Under the pieces are notes generated by a model. The model ran no database searches and was not told where the DNA came from. It saw only the letters and a program-made list of their open reading frames with translations. A stretch of DNA of 64,000 bases, taken from the NCBI RefSeq assembly GCF_000590925.1, contig NZ_CP004372.1, positions 1,779,001-1,843,000 of the forward strand, read 5' to 3'. Of this stretch, positions 16,392 through 25,717 are shown in pieces (within the stretch, counting starts at the first letter, position 1; the number at the start of each line of letters is the position of its first letter). The position numbers were made by a program, and so were the translations under genes. Source of the DNA: Roseibacterium elongatum DSM 19469. Its GTDB lineage: Bacteria; Pseudomonadota; Alphaproteobacteria; Rhodobacterales; Rhodobacteraceae.

Positions 16392-17516
16392 ATGCGCCGG
16401 TCGCTCTATGCTTCGACGGCGATCCACGTTGCGATCCTGCTATGGGTCGCAATCGGGGGGAACCTGCTGCGCAGCACGCCTGAGACCGAGTTTCAGGTGA
16501 CCGGCGTGACCCTGTTGTCCACCGCCGAGTTCGAGGCGTTGACGCAAGGCACCGTGCCCACGCCGGTGGCGATCGAAACCATCGCCCAGCCCGAGGCCGA
16601 GGACCAGGCCGCCGCCCCCGAACCGCTGGCCCCCGAACAGGCCCCGCCGCCCCGTGCGCGGCCCGAGGAAAGCGCCGCCCCCGCACCCGAGACCGCGCCC
16701 GAGCCGGTCCCACCCGCGCCGCAGGCCGAGGTGACCGACGAGGTCGCCGCACTGCCGGTGCCGTCCGGCGCTCCGGACCTGCCCCCCAGCGACACGCCCA
16801 CCCCGCGCGAAGCCCCGCGTGTCGCCCCCGTACCCGCCCCGGCCCCCGAGCCCGGTGTCGAGACCGCGCCCGAGGTGCTGGATCAACCCGTCTCGCCCGA
16901 CATCAGCGCCGCCCCGTCCGACGAGGCGGTCCAGACCGCGCCCGAAGAGGCGACAACCGAGATCGTGACCGAGGCCGAAGACCCCGCGGGCGGCCCCGTT
17001 GCGCCGACCGCCTCGCCGCGGCCCACGGCCCGGCCCGCGCGCCCCGCGCCGGTCGATGTCGCCACGGATGCGCCCACGCCCGAGCCGGACCCCGAGGACA
17101 CCGCGCCCGCCGCCGACGACCCGCTGGCCGATGCCATCGCCAGCGCCGTGGCCGAGGCCGTCGAGGCGCCACCGCCCGCCGCGCCCTCGGGGCCGCCGCT
17201 GAGCCAGGGGGTGCGCGACGGCTTCCGCATCGCCGTGCAGGCCTGCTGGAACGTGGGTGCGCTCTCGACCGAGGCGTTGGGCACGACCGTCGTCGTCGGG
17301 TTCGACATGGCACGCGACGGTCGCCCGGAAACGGGCAGCATACGCCTGATCGAGTTTTCCGGCGGCTCGTCGGCCGCCGCGCAACAGGCCTACGAGGCCG
17401 CCCGGCGCGCCATCATCCGCTGCGGCACCAACGGCTATGACCTGCCCGAGGAAAGCTATGACCGCTGGCAGCAGGTCGAACTGGTTTTCAACCCCGAGGG
17501 GATGCGCCTGAGATGA
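16392..17516 (+). CDS. tolA: Cell envelope integrity protein TolA-like
   Basis: A 374-residue protein: an N-terminal membrane anchor ([16 protein letters not shown]), a very long Pro/Ala/Glu-rich spacer (about 65-270) that replaces the usual helical TolA domain II, and a compact C-terminal TonB-like domain (about 275-374) with [32 protein letters not shown] and two cysteines. It links TolQR to Pal across the periplasm. Gene position between tolR and tolB supports the call more than the spacer, which is of low complexity. Confidence 0.88.
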   Translation: MRRSLYASTAIHVAILLWVAIGGNLLRSTPETEFQVTGVTLLSTAEFEALTQGTVPTPVAIETIAQPEAEDQAAAPEPLAPEQAPPPRARPEESAAPAPETAPEPVPPAPQAEVTDEVAALPVPSGAPDLPPSDTPTPREAPRVAPVPAPAPEPGVETAPEVLDQPVSPDISAAPSDEAVQTAPEEATTEIVTEAEDPAGGPVAPTASPRPTARPARPAPVDVATDAPTPEPDPEDTAPAADDPLADAIASAVAEAVEAPPPAAPSGPPLSQGVRDGFRIAVQACWNVGALSTEALGTTVVVGFDMARDGRPETGSIRLIEFSGGSSAAAQQAYEAARRAIIRCGTNGYDLPEESYDRWQQVELVFNPEGMRLR

Positions 17517-17577
17517 CCCGTTGCGGGAATCGCCATATCCTCAGTCCAGACGCCGCCCCAGCGGCAGGAGGTCCATT

Positions 17578-18909
17578 GTGTTCAGAGTATTGAAGACGCT
17601 TGTCGCGGTTGCGCTGTTGGCGGCACTGCCCCTGTCGGCCAGCGCGCAGAACGGCCCCCTGCGGTTGGAAATCACCGAGGGCGTCATCGAACCCCTGCCG
17701 TTCGCGCTGCCGCAATTCATTGCCGAAAACGGGGCGGCGGGCGATGTGGCCGCCGATATCACCCGTGTCATCGCCGCCGATTTGCGCGGCACGGGCCTGT
17801 TTCGGCAGATCCCGCCCGATGCCTACATCTCGACCGTCACCAATTTCGCGTCGCCCGTGCAGTATGCCGATTGGCAGGCGATCAACGCGCAGGCGCTGAT
17901 CACCGGCTCGGTCGAGGCGCGGGGCGATGGCACCATCGTGGTCCGTTTCCGCCTGTTCGACGTGTTCTCGCAGGCGCCCCTGGGCGAGGGGTTGCAGTTT
18001 TCCGGCAGTGTCGAAAGCTGGCGTCGCATGGCCCATACCGTCGCCGATCAGGTCTATGAACGCATCACGGGCGAAACGGGATATTTCGACACGCGCGTGG
18101 TCTTCATCCACGAGGAGGGTCCGAAAAATGCCCGCCTCAAGCGGCTGGCGATCATGGATTACGATGGCGCGAACGTGCAGTTCCTGACCGACAGCCGCAG
18201 CCTCGTGCTTGCGCCGCGTTTCTCGCCACAGGGCGATCGCATCCTGTATACCAGCTACGAAGGCGGCACGCCGCAGGTCTATATCATGGACGTGGCCACC
18301 GTCACGCGCCGCCCGCTCGAGGCGATCCCGGCGGGCAACATGACCTTTTCGCCGCGGTTCTCGCCCGATGGCACGCAGGTGGTGTTCTCGCTCGAACAGG
18401 GGGGCAACACCGATATCTACATGCTGGACCTTGCCACAGGCACGCGCCGACAGTTGACCAACGCCCCCTCGATCGAAACCGCGCCCAGCTTTTCGCCCGA
18501 TGGCAGCCGGATCGTGTTCGAGTCCGACCGCTCGGGCACGCAGCAGATCTACGTGATGAGCGCCAATGGCGGCGAGGCGACCCGCATCAGCCAGGGCTCG
18601 GGGCGCTATGGCACGCCCGTCTGGTCGCCGCGCGGCGACTACATCGCCTTCACCAAGCAGGAGGGCGGGCGCTTTCACATCGGCGTGATGCGCATCGACG
18701 GGGCCGAGGAACGGCTGCTGACCGCCAGTTTTCTGGACGAGGGCCCGACATGGGCGCCGAACGGGCGTGTCATCATGTTCACCCGCGAAACGGCGGGGGC
18801 CAATGGCGCACCGGCGGTCTATTCCGTCGATATTTCGGGGCGCAACCTGCAACGGGTCGCGACCCCCGGCATGGCCTCCGACCCGGCGTGGTCGCCGCTC
18901 TTGCGCTGA
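17578..18909 (+). CDS. tolB: Tol-Pal system beta-propeller protein TolB
   Basis: A 443-residue periplasmic protein. The signal peptide ([16 protein letters not shown]) precedes an N-terminal domain (about 25-160) and a six-bladed propeller of repeated WD40-like PD40 units ([59 protein letters not shown]). It binds Pal and helps outer-membrane invagination. I chose the GTG at 17578 because AGGAGG lies six bases upstream; the frame is open to a TTG at 17521, but that adds a basic stretch before the signal peptide. Confidence 0.96.
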   Translation: MFRVLKTLVAVALLAALPLSASAQNGPLRLEITEGVIEPLPFALPQFIAENGAAGDVAADITRVIAADLRGTGLFRQIPPDAYISTVTNFASPVQYADWQAINAQALITGSVEARGDGTIVVRFRLFDVFSQAPLGEGLQFSGSVESWRRMAHTVADQVYERITGETGYFDTRVVFIHEEGPKNARLKRLAIMDYDGANVQFLTDSRSLVLAPRFSPQGDRILYTSYEGGTPQVYIMDVATVTRRPLEAIPAGNMTFSPRFSPDGTQVVFSLEQGGNTDIYMLDLATGTRRQLTNAPSIETAPSFSPDGSRIVFESDRSGTQQIYVMSANGGEATRISQGSGRYGTPVWSPRGDYIAFTKQEGGRFHIGVMRIDGAEERLLTASFLDEGPTWAPNGRVIMFTRETAGANGAPAVYSVDISGRNLQRVATPGMASDPAWSPLLR

Positions 18910-18985
18910 TCGTCACCATCATGGACGGGGCCGCGCGCCCCGTGATACCTTTCCTCAAAACACGAACCCCGAGGACCCGAGCCAA

Positions 18986-19510
18986 ATGACCCCGATCCTG
19001 ACATCCCGTTTCGCCGCGCGCACCGCCCTGGTGGCCGCCGCCCTGTCGCTGGCCGCCTGTTCGCAGGGCGGGCTTGGCGGAGATGACGCCATCGAATTGC
19101 GCGGCGGCGGCGCCGGCGGCACCGGCGCGGCCTCGGACCCGCGCAGCCCGGCCTATTTCAACACCGTCGTCGGTGACCGTGTGTTGTTCGAGGTGGACCA
19201 GTCCACGCTGACGGCGGCGGCGCGGGCCACCCTGGATGCGCAGGTGCGCTGGCTGCGCGACAACCCCGAATACGACGCCCTGATCGAGGGGCACGCCGAT
19301 GAGCAGGGCACGCGGGAATACAACCTCGCCCTCGGGGCGCGCCGCGCCTCGGCGGTGCGGGACTACCTGGTGTCGCAGGGTATTCCGGATGCCCGGCTGC
19401 GCACCATCAGCTATGGCAAGGAGCGCCCGCTCGAGATCTGTTCCGAGGAAGCCTGCTATCGCCAGAACCGTCGCGCGGTGACGGTCATTTCGGCCGGGCC
19501 TGGGGTCTGA
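18986..19510 (+). CDS. pal: Peptidoglycan-associated lipoprotein Pal
   Basis: A 174-residue outer-membrane lipoprotein. The lipobox LSLAAC places the lipidated Cys at about residue 25. A Gly-rich linker is followed by the OmpA-like peptidoglycan-binding domain (VGDRVLFEVDQSTLT, ALIEGHADEQGTREYNLALG, ARRASAVRDYLVSQGI, RTISYGKERPL). The Asp and Arg that bind diaminopimelate are in place. The gene lies between tolB and cpoB in the standard order. Confidence 0.97.
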   Translation: MTPILTSRFAARTALVAAALSLAACSQGGLGGDDAIELRGGGAGGTGAASDPRSPAYFNTVVGDRVLFEVDQSTLTAAARATLDAQVRWLRDNPEYDALIEGHADEQGTREYNLALGARRASAVRDYLVSQGIPDARLRTISYGKERPLEICSEEACYRQNRRAVTVISAGPGV

Positions 19511-19514
19511 CCGG

Positions 19515-20348
19515 ATGCGCCGCACGCTGATCGCTGCCGCCATGGCCATGGCCTTGCCCGGCCTCGCTCCGGCGCAGAGCGCCGAAACCCTGGCCGATAT
19601 CCGGCAGGAACTGTCGGTGCTCTATGTCGAGTTGCAGAGGCTGGGTCGCGAGTTGAACACGACCGGCGGCGCAAGCGGCAGCGGCGCAAGCGGCCCCGCC
19701 TTGGTGCGGATGGACGCGATCGAGGCTGAATTGCGGCGGCTGACCGCCCTGACCGAAGAGTTGCAGCTGCGCATCAACCGGGTCGTGACCGATGGCACGA
19801 ACCGCGTCGGCGATCTGGAGTTTCGCCTGTGCGAACTGGAGCCCGATTGCGACATCGCCAGCCTGGGCGATACGCCGAACCTGGGCGGGGTCGAGGTGCC
19901 GGCGACCGGCGGCGGCGGTCTTGCGCCCGGTACCGGCGCGGCCGGCGGCAGTGGTCAGCAACTGGCCGTGGCCGAGCAGGACGATTTCGACCGGGCGCGC
20001 GCGGCCTTCGAGGCGGGCGATTACGCCGAGGCCGCGACCGCCTTCGAAAGCTTCACCCAGACCTATCCCGGTGGGCCGCTCTCGGCCGAGGCGCATTTCC
20101 TGCGTGGCGAGGCCGAGGCCGCGCAAGATGCGTGGAATCAGGCCGCGCGCGCCTATCTCGACAGTTTCACCGCGGCCCCCGAGGGGCAGCGCGCGCCCGA
20201 GGCGCTGACGCGGCTGGGCATTGCGCTGGGGCGTCTGGGTCAGGCCGAAGAGGCATGCGTGACCCTGGGCGAAGTGGCGATCCGCTATCCCAACTCACCG
20301 GCCGTGGCGCAGGCGCAATCCGAGATGTCGCGCCTTGGGTGTTTGTGA
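19515..20348 (+). CDS. cpoB: Cell division coordinator CpoB (YbgF)
   Basis: A 277-residue periplasmic protein. The signal peptide (AAAMAMALPGLAPAQSAE) is followed by a coiled-coil trimerisation region (ADIRQELSVLYVELQRLG and EAELRRLTALTEELQLRIN), a Gly-rich linker and C-terminal TPR repeats (FDRARAAFEAGDYAEAATAF, AEAHFLRGEAEAAQDAW, PEALTRLGIALGRLGQAEEA). CpoB links Tol-Pal to peptidoglycan synthesis during division. It starts four bases after pal and its stop overlaps the tilS start (GTGA). Confidence 0.93.
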   Translation: MRRTLIAAAMAMALPGLAPAQSAETLADIRQELSVLYVELQRLGRELNTTGGASGSGASGPALVRMDAIEAELRRLTALTEELQLRINRVVTDGTNRVGDLEFRLCELEPDCDIASLGDTPNLGGVEVPATGGGGLAPGTGAAGGSGQQLAVAEQDDFDRARAAFEAGDYAEAATAFESFTQTYPGGPLSAEAHFLRGEAEAAQDAWNQAARAYLDSFTAAPEGQRAPEALTRLGIALGRLGQAEEACVTLGEVAIRYPNSPAVAQAQSEMSRLGCL

Positions 20349-21622
20349 CCGACACCTCCCTTCAAGATCGCTTCGCCGCGCGCATGGGGCAGCTTCTGGG
20401 GCCTGAGTTTCCGGCGCAGATCGGTCTGGCCGTGTCGGGTGGTGGCGATTCCATGGCGATGCTGACGCTGGCGCATAACTGGACCCGCGACTGGGGTGTG
20501 CGGTTGCGGGTGGTGACGGTCGATCACGGTTTGCGCCCCGAAAGTGCCGCCGAGGTCGAGATGGTCGCCCGCGAATGCGCCGCACTCGGCTGGCCCCATG
20601 ACACGCTGCGCTGGCATGGCTGGGACGGTCAGGGAAACCTGCAGGATGCAGCCCGGCGCGCGCGCCTGGCCTTGATCGACGCCTGGCGCGGCGAGATGGC
20701 CCATATCCTCTTTGCGCACACCCTCGATGACCAGGCGGAAACCGTCCTGATGCGGCTGAAACGCGGCTCGGGCGTCGATGGTCTGTCGGGCATGGCCGAA
20801 ACGCGGCGCCTGTCCTCGGGCATGGTGGTGCTGCGCCCGCTGCTGCGGGAACGGCGCGAGGACCTGCGCCACTACCTGACAACGCTCAAGGGGCACTGGG
20901 TCGAAGACCCGTCAAACGCGGATCCGAGGTTCGATCGCGTGCGGACGCGGCAGGTGCTGGCGCTGTTGTCGGACTATGGCCTGACGCCCGAGGGCTTGGT
21001 TGAAACCGCGTCGCGCATGGCGCGCGCGCGGACGGCGTTGATGCGCCGGACCGGCGAGGCGGCCGCGCGGATCGTGACCGAGGGCGCGGTGGACGGCCGT
21101 CCGACCGGCGATCTGTGGATCGCGCGGGACGGGTTTGCCGCGCTCGACCGTGAAACGCAGTTGCGGCTGCTGGCCGCGGGTCTGGGCTGGATCGCGAGCG
21201 CGTCTTACCGCCCGCGTGCTACGGCGCTCGAGGCCGTTCTGGACCGGGCGCTGGCCGGGGGCGGCGGCACGTTGGGTGGCTGCGAGCTGCGTGTATCGAA
21301 AACCCATCTGCATCTGTTTCGCGAGTTCAAGGCGGTGGCCACGCTCTCGACCCCGGCCGTGTCGGGCGCGCTGTGGGACACGCGGTGGCGGCTGGCCGCG
21401 TCCTACCCCGGATTGACGCTGCGCGCGCTGGGGCCGGATGGCTGGGGACAGCTGGGCGAGACGGCGAAAACCGGTGCGTGCTTTGCGGCGGCGCGCAGCC
21501 TTCCGGCCCTGTTCGACGATGCCGGGCTTGTGAGCTGCCCCGTACTCGGGCATGGTAACCCTGCAGAAGTGGCCTTTGGGCCTGTCGGCGGCCCATTTGC
21601 CGCAGGGTTCATTCCGCATTGA
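20345..21622 (+). CDS. tilS: tRNA(Ile)-lysidine synthase TilS
   Basis: A 425-residue enzyme that converts the wobble C34 of tRNA-Ile(CAU) to lysidine with ATP and lysine. The PP-loop is LAVSGGGDSMAMLTLA (SGGxDS type), followed by VVTVDHGLRPESA and ILFAHTLDDQAETVLMRL, the typical N-type ATP-pyrophosphatase core. The C-terminal region (about 260-425) is less conserved. The GTG start overlaps the cpoB stop. The enzyme is normally essential. Confidence 0.94.
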   Translation: MTDTSLQDRFAARMGQLLGPEFPAQIGLAVSGGGDSMAMLTLAHNWTRDWGVRLRVVTVDHGLRPESAAEVEMVARECAALGWPHDTLRWHGWDGQGNLQDAARRARLALIDAWRGEMAHILFAHTLDDQAETVLMRLKRGSGVDGLSGMAETRRLSSGMVVLRPLLRERREDLRHYLTTLKGHWVEDPSNADPRFDRVRTRQVLALLSDYGLTPEGLVETASRMARARTALMRRTGEAAARIVTEGAVDGRPTGDLWIARDGFAALDRETQLRLLAAGLGWIASASYRPRATALEAVLDRALAGGGGTLGGCELRVSKTHLHLFREFKAVATLSTPAVSGALWDTRWRLAASYPGLTLRALGPDGWGQLGETAKTGACFAAARSLPALFDDAGLVSCPVLGHGNPAEVAFGPVGGPFAAGFIPH

Positions 21623-21700
21623 AGTCAGCGCCTCTGCCTCTATCTTATGTGGCAACGCGGGTGCGGTGTTCCCCCGTCACCGAATTTGAGGAGATTCCCT

Positions 21701-23614
21701 TTGGGCAACGCGCGAAATATCGCATTCTGGGTCATCCTGTTCCTGTTGATCCTTGCCTTGTTCAACCTGTTCTCGGGCGGCCAGTCGCAGATGAATGCGC
21801 GCGGCGTGGCCTATTCCGACTTCGTGCAGCAGGTCGAAAACGGCCAGGTGCAGTCGGCCACGCTGGATGGCGAAAACATCCAGTTCACCACCGCCGATGG
21901 CAGCTTTGGCACCGTGGCGCCGGCGGATGCACAGACGACCGAAGTGCTGCTTGAAAACGATGTCCGCATAGAGGCACAGCCGCAGGAGCAGTCGGGCTTC
22001 CTCAGCGTGCTGTCGCTGTGGCTGCCGGTTCTGGTGCTGATCGGCATCTGGATCTTCTTCATGAACCGGATGCAGGGCGGCGGCCGTGGCGGTGCCATGG
22101 GCTTTGGCAAATCCAAGGCCAAGCTGCTGACCGAAAAGCACGGGCGTGTGACCTTTGACGATGTCGCTGGCATCGACGAGGCCAAGGAAGAGCTGGAAGA
22201 AATCGTCGAGTTCCTGCGCAACCCGCAGAAGTTCAGCCGCCTTGGCGGCAAGATCCCGAAAGGTGCGCTGCTGGTCGGCCCTCCGGGCACGGGTAAGACG
22301 CTGCTGGCTCGCGCCATCGCGGGCGAGGCGGGCGTGCCCTTCTTCACCATCTCGGGCTCCGATTTTGTCGAGATGTTCGTCGGTGTCGGTGCGTCCCGTG
22401 TGCGCGACATGTTCGAACAGGCGAAAAAGAACGCGCCCTGTATCGTCTTCATCGACGAAATCGACGCCGTGGGCCGCTCGCGTGGCGTGGGCTATGGCGG
22501 CGGCAATGACGAACGCGAACAGACGCTGAACCAGCTTTTGGTCGAGATGGACGGGTTCGAGGCGAACGAGGGCATCATCATCGTCGCGGCCACCAACCGG
22601 CCCGACGTGCTCGACCCCGCGCTGCTGCGCCCCGGCCGGTTCGACCGCCAGGTGCAGGTGCCCAACCCCGATATTCGCGGCCGCGAGCGCATTCTGGGTG
22701 TCCACGCCCGCAAGGTGCCGCTTGGCCCCGATGTCGATCTGCGCATCATCGCGCGCGGCACGCCGGGCTTTTCCGGTGCGGACCTTGCGAACCTGGTGAA
22801 CGAGGCGGCCCTGATGGCGGCCCGCGTGAACCGTCGCTTCGTCACGATGGAAGACTTCGAGAACGCCAAGGACAAGGTCATGATGGGCTCCGAACGCCGC
22901 AGCATGGTCATGACCGAGGACGAGAAGAAACTGACCGCCTATCACGAGGCCGGCCACGCCGTTGTCGGGCTGAACGTCCCCGATCACGATCCGATCCACA
23001 AGGCGACGATCATTCCGCGCGGACGGGCCCTTGGCCTCGTGCTGTCGCTGCCCGAGCGCGATCAGCTTTCGGTCAGCTACACCAAATACACGTCCAAGAT
23101 CGCCATGGCGATGGGCGGGCGCGTGGCCGAGGAACTGGTCTTCGGCAAGGAAAACGTGACCAGCGGTGCCGCCAGCGACATTCAGCAAGTGTCGAAGATC
23201 GCGCGCGCGATGGTCACGCAATTCGGCTATGCCGAGGACCTGGGCTACATCGATTACGCCAACGAGCAGCAATCCTACCTGGGTGCTTATGGCGGCGGCA
23301 CGAACCACAGCGAAGAGATGCAGAAGCGGATCGACGCCGAGGTGAAGAAGCTGGTCGATGAAGGCTATGAGACGGCCAAGCGCATCCTGACCGAAAAGCG
23401 CGAAGACCTCGAGCGTCTGGCTCAGGGCCTGCTGGAATACGAGACCCTGACCGGCAACGAGATCCTCAAGGTGATCAATGGCGAGCCGCTGAATCGTGGT
23501 GATGACGGCGACGACACCTCGACCGGGGGCACCCCGTCGCTGACGGCCGTTCCCAAGACGAAAAAGCCCAAGGCCGACCCCGACCCGGGGATGGAGCCCG
23601 AGCCGTCGGCCTGA
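21701..23614 (+). CDS. ftsH: ATP-dependent zinc metalloprotease FtsH
   Basis: A 637-residue inner-membrane AAA protease. Two transmembrane segments ([19 protein letters not shown] and [19 protein letters not shown]) flank a small periplasmic domain. Then come Walker A GPPGTGKT, the pore [11 protein letters not shown], Walker [13 protein letters not shown], the second region of homology [19 protein letters not shown] and the zinc site HEAGH with a downstream acidic ligand. The start is TTG at 21701 with GAGGAG seven bases upstream; an ATG at 21647 would lie before that site. It degrades membrane proteins and LpxC-like substrates. Confidence 0.97.
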   Translation: MGNARNIAFWVILFLLILALFNLFSGGQSQMNARGVAYSDFVQQVENGQVQSATLDGENIQFTTADGSFGTVAPADAQTTEVLLENDVRIEAQPQEQSGFLSVLSLWLPVLVLIGIWIFFMNRMQGGGRGGAMGFGKSKAKLLTEKHGRVTFDDVAGIDEAKEELEEIVEFLRNPQKFSRLGGKIPKGALLVGPPGTGKTLLARAIAGEAGVPFFTISGSDFVEMFVGVGASRVRDMFEQAKKNAPCIVFIDEIDAVGRSRGVGYGGGNDEREQTLNQLLVEMDGFEANEGIIIVAATNRPDVLDPALLRPGRFDRQVQVPNPDIRGRERILGVHARKVPLGPDVDLRIIARGTPGFSGADLANLVNEAALMAARVNRRFVTMEDFENAKDKVMMGSERRSMVMTEDEKKLTAYHEAGHAVVGLNVPDHDPIHKATIIPRGRALGLVLSLPERDQLSVSYTKYTSKIAMAMGGRVAEELVFGKENVTSGAASDIQQVSKIARAMVTQFGYAEDLGYIDYANEQQSYLGAYGGGTNHSEEMQKRIDAEVKKLVDEGYETAKRILTEKREDLERLAQGLLEYETLTGNEILKVINGEPLNRGDDGDDTSTGGTPSLTAVPKTKKPKADPDPGMEPEPSA

Positions 23615-23636
23615 CCGGCGCCGCAATATGACAAGA

Positions 23637-23669
23637 AAAATGCCCCGGCCCATTGGACCGGGGCATTTT
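23637..23669. terminator. Bidirectional terminator after ftsH
   Basis: AAAATGCCCCGG (23637-23648) pairs with CCGGGGCATTTT (23658-23669) around nine bases. It carries an A-run on one side and a T-run on the other, so it can end both ftsH and the convergent gene at 23702. Confidence 0.92.
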
Positions 23670-23701
23670 CTTTGGCGGCCGCCCGCGGCGGCGTCCTGCG
23701 A

Positions 23702-23992
23702 TCAGTCGTCGGAATACTTCTTGCGGGCTTCGCTCATGCCCTTTTCCATGGCCTTCCACGCCTCCTGAAAGCCGGATTGCATTTCTTGCCAGGCCTCCAT
23801 GTTGGCCTGCCCGATCTGCTCCAACTGGCTTTGGGCGGCCTTGCGCTGCTCTTCGATCTGGTCGAGCTGCGCCTTGAGATGCTCTTGCCCCTTGGCTTGC
23901 AACTTCTCGATCTCGGCCTGCATCTTCTTCACTTCCGCTTGCCAGGTTTCGAGTTGCTTCTTGGCGTTTTCTACGAATTCTTCCTGATTCAT
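23702..23992 (-). CDS. Small coiled-coil protein
   Basis: A 96-residue hydrophilic protein, almost entirely predicted coiled coil: heptad-like stretches VENAKKQLETWQAEVKKMQ, AEIEKLQAKGQEHLKAQLD and QIEEQRKAAQSQLEQIGQ. There is no membrane segment or signal peptide. GAGG lies nine bases before the ATG. Similar short coiled-coil proteins are found in Rhodobacterales without assigned function. It faces ftsH tail-to-tail. I cannot name a role. Confidence 0.65.
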   Translation of the reverse strand: MNQEEFVENAKKQLETWQAEVKKMQAEIEKLQAKGQEHLKAQLDQIEEQRKAAQSQLEQIGQANMEAWQEMQSGFQEAWKAMEKGMSEARKKYSDD

Positions 23993-24168
23993 GGTCGCAA
24001 TCCTCGCGTTGTGGATACCGACAACCTAACACGGCGCATTTGCTTGTGGATACGCCCGCGCCTGTAGTAACGATAGCGACCCGCAGAAAAGCCTGCGCGA
24101 CCGCAGCGGCGGTTGTCGAAGCACGGGGCCGTGGGATCAGGCGAACCTCGCAGAAAGGAGCTGTCCAA

Positions 24169-24810
24169 TTGCAAAGGCAAATCCCGTCGTCGTTTCTTGT
24201 CGCGGCCCTCATGGTGGTCGTGATCGTCGCGCAAAGCTTGCTGCGCCACGGCGTAGAGGTGACGTTCACCGAAGAACACGGCGGCATGGAACGCGCCTCG
24301 CTCTTGCTTTGGCTTTATGCTGCGGGCTTCGCGCTGTTTTCCAAAGCTTACCTGAAAGCGATGACATGGCCTCTTGCGTTGTTCTTTCTTTTGCTGGCGC
24401 TGCGTGAACTGGATTTCCACAACTGGTGGTTCGATCCGGGCCTGTTGCGCGGTGAGATCTTCTCAAGCGATGCCCCGCTTTGGCAAAAGGTGGTCAGTGC
24501 GATCGCCATGACGTCAATTCTGGGTGTGGTACTGTTTGTTGTGTTCGGCGGGTTCGGAAAGTTCTTCGCTGCGATGCGGGAAAAGCGGATTTGGCCGTGG
24601 CTTGTCGTCGCCGCATTGGTATTCGCGTTTCTCTCGACGCTCCTCGACGGGATCGGGCCCAGATTGCGGCACATCGGGATCGAGGTGAATGATGCAATGC
24701 ATCTGAAAATCACGATGGGAGAAGAAGTCCTGGAATTGCTCTTCTCGCTTCTTCTGGTGTCTGCAATCATTTTCGGGGTGCACAGCCTTGCCCAATCGAC
24801 CCGCAGATAG
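24169..24810 (+). CDS. Polytopic membrane protein, unknown function
   Basis: A 213-residue protein with about five hydrophobic segments: SFLVAALMVVVIVAQSLL, ASLLLWLYAAGFALF, WPLALFFLLLALRELDF, AMTSILGVVLFVVFGGF and WLVVAALVFAFLSTLLDG, with a last one near LLFSLLLVSAIIFGV. Conserved-looking polar spots are RELDFHNWWF and MGEEVLE. The start is TTG at 24169, eight bases after AAGGAG; upstream in-frame sequence is not membrane-like. It is more AT-rich than its neighbours. No family was recognised. Confidence 0.55.
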   Translation: MQRQIPSSFLVAALMVVVIVAQSLLRHGVEVTFTEEHGGMERASLLLWLYAAGFALFSKAYLKAMTWPLALFFLLLALRELDFHNWWFDPGLLRGEIFSSDAPLWQKVVSAIAMTSILGVVLFVVFGGFGKFFAAMREKRIWPWLVVAALVFAFLSTLLDGIGPRLRHIGIEVNDAMHLKITMGEEVLELLFSLLLVSAIIFGVHSLAQSTRR

Positions 24811-24831
24811 TGAAACGGTCAAGGTCCCCTC

Positions 24832-25434
24832 ATGCCCGCACTCAAACCTACGACATACACGGCGCGCGTCGCATGGCTTGGCCAAAATGCCGATCGAGAC
24901 GCCATGCTCGAAACCTCGGCCACCGGCCAGTTGCAGTTCGCGTTCGGCGGCCCGACCGAGGAGAGCCATGCCGGGCTGACCCGGCCATCCTGCAGCCGTG
25001 TCACGGCTCAGCACCCCAGGGGCACCGAAATTGCGAATGTGAGACAGGTGTCCATCCTCTCGGCCGAGGAGTTGAGCGCCATTGCCCATGACATGGGTTT
25101 GGATCGTCTTGAGCCGGAATGGTTCGGGGCCAGCATGGTGATCGCGGGGATCCCCGATTTCACGCTGATCCAGCCGTCATCCCGCTTGCAGGACGAGGCC
25201 ACGGGCACCTGCCTTGTGATCGATATGGAAAACCGGCCTTGCCACCTGGTGTCAGCCGTGATCGAGCGGCAGCATCCGGGTATGGGAAAAAGGTTCAGGC
25301 CGGCGGCGCGCAACCGCCGCGGGGTGACGGCGTGGGTCGAACGGCCGGGCGCGATCACTTTGGGGGCAAGCCTGCGGTTGCATGTGCCCGATCAACCGGC
25401 GTGGCCGCATCTTGACGCCGCGCGCGGGCAGTGA
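24832..25434 (+). CDS. MOSC domain protein
   Basis: A 200-residue protein with a MOSC (molybdenum cofactor sulfurase C-terminal) pattern: LEPEWFGASMVIAGIPDFT followed by LIQPSSRLQ and the Cys-bearing strand GTCLVIDMENRPC. MOSC proteins handle sulfur or reduce N-hydroxylated compounds using molybdenum cofactor; members of this short class are mostly uncharacterised. The ATG at 24832 follows the membrane gene by 21 bases, so they may form an operon. Confidence 0.75.
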   Translation: MPALKPTTYTARVAWLGQNADRDAMLETSATGQLQFAFGGPTEESHAGLTRPSCSRVTAQHPRGTEIANVRQVSILSAEELSAIAHDMGLDRLEPEWFGASMVIAGIPDFTLIQPSSRLQDEATGTCLVIDMENRPCHLVSAVIERQHPGMGKRFRPAARNRRGVTAWVERPGAITLGASLRLHVPDQPAWPHLDAARGQ

Positions 25435-25441
25435 CAGCGCA

Positions 25442-25525
25442 TCACAGCATCGCCAGGGCCAGTCCGGGCAGCATGCCCATAAGGGCGCCGGTGAAAATCA
25501 GGATCGAGGGCATGGACGGGCGCAT
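25442..25525 (-). CDS. 27-residue hydrophobic microprotein
   Basis: A short frame that standard length cut-offs miss. It reads MRPSMPSILIFTGALMGMLP and then GLALAML and stop. The whole peptide could span a membrane once. A strong ribosome site, GGAGG at 25537-25533, lies seven bases before the ATG on the minus strand. It faces MOSC tail-to-tail and is divergent from fhs. The good ribosome site and hydrophobic composition support translation. It could also be a chance frame; comparison with relatives would settle this. Confidence 0.45.
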   Translation of the reverse strand: MRPSMPSILIFTGALMGMLPGLALAML

Positions 25526-25589
25526 CTGTTCGCCTCCGTTCGTTTGTGGCAGTCACGGACAAAACCCGATTGATTGCGAAAAAGTTCCG

Positions 25590-25618
25590 CGTCACGGCAT
25601 GTGCCCCCGGGCGTGACG
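25590..25618. promoter_or_regulatory. Inverted repeat upstream of fhs
   Basis: CGTCACG (25590-25596) and CGTGACG (25612-25618) are separated by 15 bases, about 100 bp before the fhs start and about 65 bp upstream of the microprotein start, in the divergent control region. It could be an operator; no regulator is evident. Confidence 0.35.
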
Positions 25619-25717
25619 GTCATACGAGCGCATATGTCGGAATTGTCGGTTTGACCGGATGAGGCAGCCGCTATAGCCGAAGCCAGGGAGACGTTCAGCG
25701 GAAGGGAGCCGCCCGAA

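Noticed and set aside
21677..23653. A 658-codon open frame opposite ftsH
   Set aside because: It is the complement of a highly conserved gene and is rich in His, Gly, Leu and Val as expected from codon bias. No ribosome site or motif supports it.
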